This document shows, piece by piece, positions 59,176 through 64,000 of a DNA stretch of 64,000 nucleotides. Made by a program: the position numbers and the translations under genes. Source of the stretch: Triglochin maritima (lineage: Eukaryota > Streptophyta > Magnoliopsida > Alismatales > Juncaginaceae); assembly GCA_963682175.1 (NCBI GenBank), contig OY821772.1, forward strand, positions 54,892,925 through 54,956,924. Direction: 5' to 3'. Under the pieces are notes generated by a model, which saw only the letters and a list, made by a program, of their open reading frames with translations, made no database searches and was not told the DNA's origin. Positions within the stretch are counted from its first letter, which is position 1; the number at the start of each line of letters is the position of its first letter.

Positions 59176-59548
59176 TAAGAGCATATTTAACAGCGCCCGG
59201 GGGCATATTTAACAGCGCCCGGGCTACCCCCGGGCGCCCTGCACTCTCTCTCTGCCACGTCAGCTCACCCAACCCACCTAAAAAATCCCCTTATCCATGC
59301 CCAGACTACCCCCACCCACCCTACACTCTCTTTCATCCACATCATTTCTTAATTAAACAAATTTAATTCTCACACAACATTTAACAAAATACATTATATA
59401 TAAATCTAATTCTAATTACATTATAATTATAATTCGCGATATACTTATTATTACTATTAATTAATTAACAATATTAATCACTATTAAACACAAAATTTTG
59501 AATATTTGAAATTTGAATATTTGAAATTTGAATATTTGAATTTCGAAA

Positions 59549-59692
59549 CGCGTGTGACTGCACAGTATACGCGTGATTGCACAGTATACGCGTGAATCAA
59601 AAGTAGTCCGCGTGAATCTACAGTATACGCGTGAAACAAAATAGTCCGCGTGAATGTACAGTATACGCGTGAAAGAAAAGTAATCCGCGTGA
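59549..59692. repeat. CGCGTGA box array, eight copies
   Basis: CGCGTG starts at 59549, 59570, 59589, 59609, 59628, 59647, 59666 and 59686, a spacing of 19-21 bp. The bases before the box alternate between TATA and GTC/ATC. It lies between the left end of the element and its Myb-like gene. Confidence 0.95.
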
Positions 59693-59804
59693 TTGCACAG
59701 TGTCTAATTTTTTCTCTATATATACCCTACACAAAAATCACCTTACACCCCATATCTCTTCCACAAAACTCAAAACTCAACTCACATCCCATATTTCTCC
59801 CACA

Positions 59805-61063
59805 ATGTCTTCTCCGGAGTACAATCGTTCCCCCCTCCTCCACAATCAAATCCGCATCCACGCTATCCACAACCATATCCCTCACGTCCATTTTACCAAC
59901 AACCATTCCAACAACCCGACTTCTCCCAGTACGCACCACCATTCCCACCACCTGACCAAAACTCACCATTCCCACAATTCTCCCACTACGCATCCCCAGA
60001 TCAAAACTTACCATTCCCACAATACTCACAATATGCACCACCATTCCCTTATAATCAACCGCAGTTCTAGATGTTTGGCCGACCCTTGTCTCAAAATAGC
60101 CGCCAGAGTATGGCGAACACTGAAGATGCGGGTAACGACGACGATGAGTCCCCACCACGACACACCCCCACACCACCATCCCCACCTCCACAGCGTCGTC
60201 ACCGCAAGCAAGTCCAAACTGCCAAAGTCAATCCGAAGTTGTGGACCACAGCTGAGGACGAGAGACTTGTCTCTGCATATATGGAAGTCAGTTGCGATGC
60301 GGTGACAGGGACAAACCAGAAGTCTACTTCATTGTGGACTAGGGTGAAACGTGTGTACGACATCTCCGTGGAAGGCACAAGCCTACCCGAAAGGAACGCA
60401 GAGTCCTTAAAAGGACGGTGGAGGAGAATCATACCTGCTGTGAACAAGTGGGTCGGGTGCTTCGATCAGGCATTCCGACGGAAAAGGAGCGGCCAGAATG
60501 ACGACGATGTTGTCCGACAAGCGCACGTGATCTACGAGCGAAATCATGGGCCTAGTAAATTTCTTTATTTTGATGCTTGGGTTATGTTGCGTAGGTACCC
60601 AAAATGGGAGAGTGTGATCTCCGGAGCTAATGTCGTGCGTGTTGACTGGGAGTCCCCGGAGTTGCACGATGAAAATAGTCCCCAGTCAGGAAGCCTTGGG
60701 AAAAGAAAGAGCACGGACGGCTCGAGGACGCAATCACCCTCGGATGCAGAAGAGCCGATGCCGGAGTCGTCTACACGCCCAGAAGGTGTGAAGAAGGCTA
60801 AGAAAAAGGCTAAGAGTGCATTACGCCCTGAAAGAGACACCGATGTTAGAGAACTTGCACAACAGATGCGATACACCGCCCAAGTCAGAGAAGATGGTTT
60901 CTCCATGCAAGAGGAGTTAGCGGAAAGGAATTTCCAAAGGCATTTAATAAAAAATAAGTTGGACATGCTTCACTCTCTGATGAGGAAGGACAACCCGACG
61001 GAGAAGGATCAAAAAGTAATCAATAAACATCTCGCCTGGGCAGAAGAGAATGGGTACGTGTAG
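59805..61063 (+). CDS. Harbinger Myb/SANT-like (trihelix-type) protein, N-terminus damaged
   Basis: The clean ORF is 60071-61063 (330 aa). Residues about 56-130 form a Myb/SANT-like domain (KLWTTAEDERLVSAYMEVSC, SLWTRVKRVYD, SLKGRWRRIIPAVNKWVGCF). A Lys/Ser-rich linker and a charged helical C-terminus follow (about 255-330). In PIF/Harbinger elements this protein binds DNA and works with the transposase; that role is from family knowledge. Upstream, an ATG at 59805 (MSSPEYNRSP) opens a Pro/Gln/Tyr/Phe-rich region that becomes in frame with the main ORF after a one-base shift in a C run near 59830. It is then separated from it by a TAG at 60068-60070. So the original protein was about 90 residues longer and this copy is probably impaired, although the domain is intact. 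Confidence 0.8.
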
Positions 61064-61601
61064 TTTGATGTAGTCCGTATTTCGTATGGTTTGTATTTCC
61101 CTTAGTTTGTATTTCGGGTTGTAGTAGTCCGTATGGTTTGTATTTCCCTTTAACATATGTTTGTATTTCGGGTTGTAGTAGTCCGTATTTCGTATGGTTT
61201 GTATTTCCCGTGGTTGTATTTCGTATTTTAGTATTATTAATGTATTGTTGTTATGGTATTGTTGTATTAATTTTTTTTCTATTTAACTTGAAATTGTTGG
61301 TTCTGGAAATTTCTTAATTTTAATCACTTACAAAAAATTATTACCCCACATTTATAACAAACACCCAATCCATTAATAACAAAACCAAAACTAAAAAAAA
61401 TTCCAAAAAAAAATTTTTTTAACCAATGGGAGGGGGACACGTGTCCCCCTCCCATGGGCGCCCGGGCGTCTGCCCGGGACGCCCACCGCCCGGGCAAGCG
61501 CCCGGGCGGGCGCCCCACGGGCGCCCCGCCTGTTAACGGGGGTGCGCCCAGGCGCCCGACCAGGGCGCCCGGGCGGGGCACCCCCGTTAAGGGTGCCCTA
61601 A

Positions 61602-62133
61602 TAATAGGACACGAAGTCGAGATTTTGGACAATTAATTATCAGAAAAGTCTTATGATATTTATCTTAGAACTGGAGAACAACAAATCTGCAAATGTACAC
61701 CATCTTCTTGACCAATAATTTGGACAATTAGGACTTGATCGAGCTTGTAAGGCCATATTTTATGGCACTTGGGGGAAATGTCACCCCTAGGTGATATTTT
61801 CCCGCTCCCCTCAATGGTAGTTGGAATGGGTTAAGGCCATTAGTTCTTGTTTTCTTTTTAGTGTAACTAGATTGACATTTATGAGTGAGTTGTGGTTGAG
61901 ATGTGAATAATGTGAGTGAGTTGTGACGTAAGTAGGTTATGGACACGTCATATCTTAATGTTTTGTTTTTGACATAATGACATTAATATTTTTAAAACAA
62001 TTCAAAATTAAATTAATTCAACCATATGTATGCATATAGGTAATCCATATTTTTGTATGTTCTTCTCCGATTCAAAGCCTCACCTTTTTAGCCTCAACTA
62101 GAAAAATTCTCATTGGCTGCCTGACGTTGACCA
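61602..62133. other. Intergenic, between Harbinger-type element and Copia copy D
   Basis: AT-rich; no feature recognised. Confidence 0.5.
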
Positions 62134-62778
62134 TGTTAGATGCGGGAGAAAGACGGGGAGCACCAGAGCGAGCCACCCTAGAAGCACGCCCTCCACCAGG
62201 CGCGCATGGATAGCTAATCAGCGGTCCCAAACCGCCAATTGGCGGTTCAGAAGTCGCGCCCAGTGGGCTGCTTTGGCTCGCATTGTTCTCCATGCTGAGG
62301 TCCTTCTATTTCCATCACTAGATCCATACTTCGATCTACTCAATTGGTGGACACGAATGAAAGAAGAGAACTCACTACTTAACACTCATAAGCAAAAACG
62401 AGATTTGCACCAAACTCATCTTTTCTTTCTTTTTTCTCACTGGACTTTACTTCACTTGACTTCACTTGACTTGTTTTACAAATAGAGAACTCTTGTGCTT
62501 ATATAGACACTTATAAAGACTCTTCAACTTAAGCTACAACACAAACATAACATAAACTACATAAAGATGATCATTCAAGATCATTACAACCTCTACTTAA
62601 ATTGCATCATAAAATAGGACGAAAATCATAGAGAAATGAAGAGATTCTTTGTCTCTTCCTTTCCTTCAACCTTTTGTTTTCAATCTTGTTGAGTCATCAA
62701 CTCCTAGACGACTCACCCTCCATTGATGATGTGGCTAGTGACTAGGATGCCACCTAGGATTAAGTTCAATTCTCAATA
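62134..62778 (-). repeat. 3' LTR of Copia copy D
   Basis: 645 bp, close match to 5604-6259 with the same TA...CA termini. Confidence 0.9.
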
Positions 62779-62799
62779 CTCCTCCTTGAACTTAATCCT

Positions 62800-63999
62800 C
62801 TTCCATCCACCATCCCAAGTAGGTTGCGCATCCTTTCCTGCAACCTTATTGACAACACTTTTGTTTGAGCTAAAAGACACACTATGTGCAACTCATTTGT
62901 CGTCTCGTAGATTTCACGGAGTGTCTTGAACCTCCTTGGTCTCATCTCGTCTTGTTTATCGGATGAAATTGTTTCATGTTCAGTGGGGTTGACAATCTCC
63001 TCTTCCTGTTCTTCATTTGGCACTTCTGAAATCTCCTCTTTGGAGTCCCATGCTACCTCCTCGTTAACCTGCACATCACGGCTAATGACAATTTTGTTGT
63101 TAGTGAGATCGAGAAGCCTATAAGCTTTAGATCGTTCATCATAGCCAAAGAACACAAGCTTTGTGCTCCTATCATCAAGTTTTATTCTTTTCTCCTTTGG
63201 TACATGTGCATAGGCGACGCTCCCAAACACTTTCAGATGTGCCACAGTTGGCTTGTGGCCACTCCAAGCTTCTTGTGGAGTTACTTCCTCCAAGCTTGCG
63301 GTTTTGCAACGATTCAACGTGTACACCGCACAAGCCACCGCCTCGGCCCATAGTTCTTTTGACACGTTCTTGTTTTTTTAACATACTTCGAGCCATGTCC
63401 ATGATGGTTCTATTCTTTCTCTCGGCTACACCATTTTGTTGTGGCAAGTATGGAGCGGTTAAATGGCGTTTTATGCCATGTTCCACACAAAAATTGTTGA
63501 ACTCGGTTGATGTGAACTCTCCTCCTCGATCAAACCTCAATGTCTTGATGCTATTGCCACTTTGTTTCTCCACATATGCCTTGAACTTCTTGAATATGCA
63601 AAATGCCTCGGATTTCTCCTTCAGGAAGTACACCCACGTCTTGCGTGAAAAATCATCAATAAAGGTTAAGAAACAACGATTCTTACTAATCGAGTGTGGA
63701 GTGATCGGTCCACAAATGTCGGTATGTACCAACTCTAACACCTTCTTTGCTCTATATTCAGCTTATTTTGGAAAACTCTTCCTTGGTAATTTTCCAACCA
63801 TGCAACCTTCACAAAATCCTTCTTTAGATTCGATCATCAGCAAGCCATGCACCATTCCCTTTTGCGCCATTTCTTGGAGCCCATCGAAGTTCAAGTGTCC
63901 AAGTCGCATATGCCACAACCAATCTCCCTCATTGCATGCATTCAAACATCTAGCACGAGCACATGTTAGATTCAATTTAAACATTCGATTTTTGGACAT
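62800..63999 (-). pseudogene. Copia integrase and pre-integrase remains (copy D)
   Basis: From the right edge: pre-integrase zinc site (LWHMRLGHLNFDGLQEMAQK, CEGCMVGK), integrase core (HTDICGP; FDRGGEFTS; NGVAERKNRT), and the C-terminal region with AYAHVPKEKRIKLDDRSTKL. It extends further than copy A in that it keeps FFGYDERSKAYRLLDLTNNK. A run of T near 63374 causes a frameshift after SMLKK, and a second break lies near 63765. The final residues before the LTR come from the joined end of RNase H. Confidence 0.88.
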
Positions 64000-64000
64000 C

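Larger units (their letters stand above)
59179..61598 (+). mobile_element. PIF/Harbinger-type element encoding only the Myb-like protein
   Basis: The ends are GAGCATATTTAACAGCGCCC on the left and, inverted, GGGCACCCTTAACGGGGG on the right (imperfect), with TAA on both sides (59176-59178, 61599-61601), the 3-bp target typical of PIF/Harbinger. Such elements carry two genes, a DDE transposase and a Myb/SANT-like protein. Only the second is present, so this copy needs a partner in trans. The left inverted repeat is partly duplicated in tandem (59182-59220). The last 160 bp are extremely GC-rich with GGGCGCCC palindromes. Confidence 0.8.
62134..64000 (-). mobile_element. Copia deletion derivative, copy D (runs off the window)
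   Basis: Minus strand, same family and organisation as 5604-8186. The 3' LTR is 62134-62778; the purine tract AAGGAGGAG lies inverted at 62779-62787. The last polyprotein codons (VAGKDAQPTWDGGWKRIKF) follow almost directly after the integrase C-terminal region, so RT and RNase H are missing. The 5' part lies beyond 64000. Confidence 0.9.

Noticed and set aside
59700..60305. 201-codon His/Asn/Thr-rich ORF overlapping the Harbinger Myb-like gene
   Set aside because: It is the out-of-frame reading of the Pro/Gln-rich N-terminal extension.

Overview
The window is nuclear DNA of a eudicot plant; the species cannot be told from the sequence. It is AT-rich and crowded with transposable elements. 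It holds two intact multi-exon genes of plant-specific type with GT-AG introns: a MORN-repeat phosphatidylinositol 4-phosphate 5-kinase and a chloroplast NADP-malate dehydrogenase. It also holds two small intact secreted-protein genes and one secreted-peptide gene broken by a retrotransposon LTR. No tRNA, rRNA, CRISPR array or bacterial-style operon was seen.

Layout. 1-3.2 kb: a Copia-like LTR with palindrome repeats and a 1.25 kb Mutator-like element. 3.2-5.6 kb: a solo LTR and an intact gene for a small secreted Pro/Gly-rich peptide (4597-4950). 5.6-16.3 kb: a block of decayed Copia elements. One minus-strand deletion derivative is fused to a plus-strand element that itself carries two solo LTRs. 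16.85-19.0 kb: a second member of the secreted-peptide family, cut in two by a 1.8 kb solo LTR with a perfect 5-bp target duplication. 21.2-27.6 kb: the PIP5K gene (minus strand, 8 coding exons, 832 aa). 29-41 kb: gene-poor DNA with a hAT-type element, a foldback MITE, an LTR fragment, a hAT transposase fossil holding a nearly complete Copia element, and a TIR element that seems to carry a captured gene fragment. 43.5-50.6 kb: the NADP-MDH gene (minus strand, 14 exons, 440 aa), with a hAT-type element in intron 5, a solo LTR in intron 10 and a MITE just upstream. 52.7-55.8 kb: another MITE and another solo LTR. 57.2-57.9 kb: a glycine-rich cell-wall-type protein gene. 59.2-61.6 kb: a PIF/Harbinger-type element encoding only the Myb-like protein. 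62.1 kb to the end: another copy of the Copia deletion derivative.

The host genes are independent of each other. PIP5K makes PtdIns(4,5)P2 at membranes. NADP-MDH is the thioredoxin-regulated malate valve of chloroplasts, and all four regulatory cysteines are present. The peptide and GRP genes encode secreted, probably apoplastic, products.

The most unusual signals are these: (a) arrays of the palindrome GGTCGACC in at least five separate places, usually as doublets about 20-22 bp apart, inside LTRs of more than one type; (b) eight CGCGTG boxes spaced 19-21 bp in front of the Harbinger Myb-like gene; and (c) a small secreted-peptide family with an invariant C-terminal DYGC-x6-CWR tail, one member of which is interrupted exactly in frame by an LTR.
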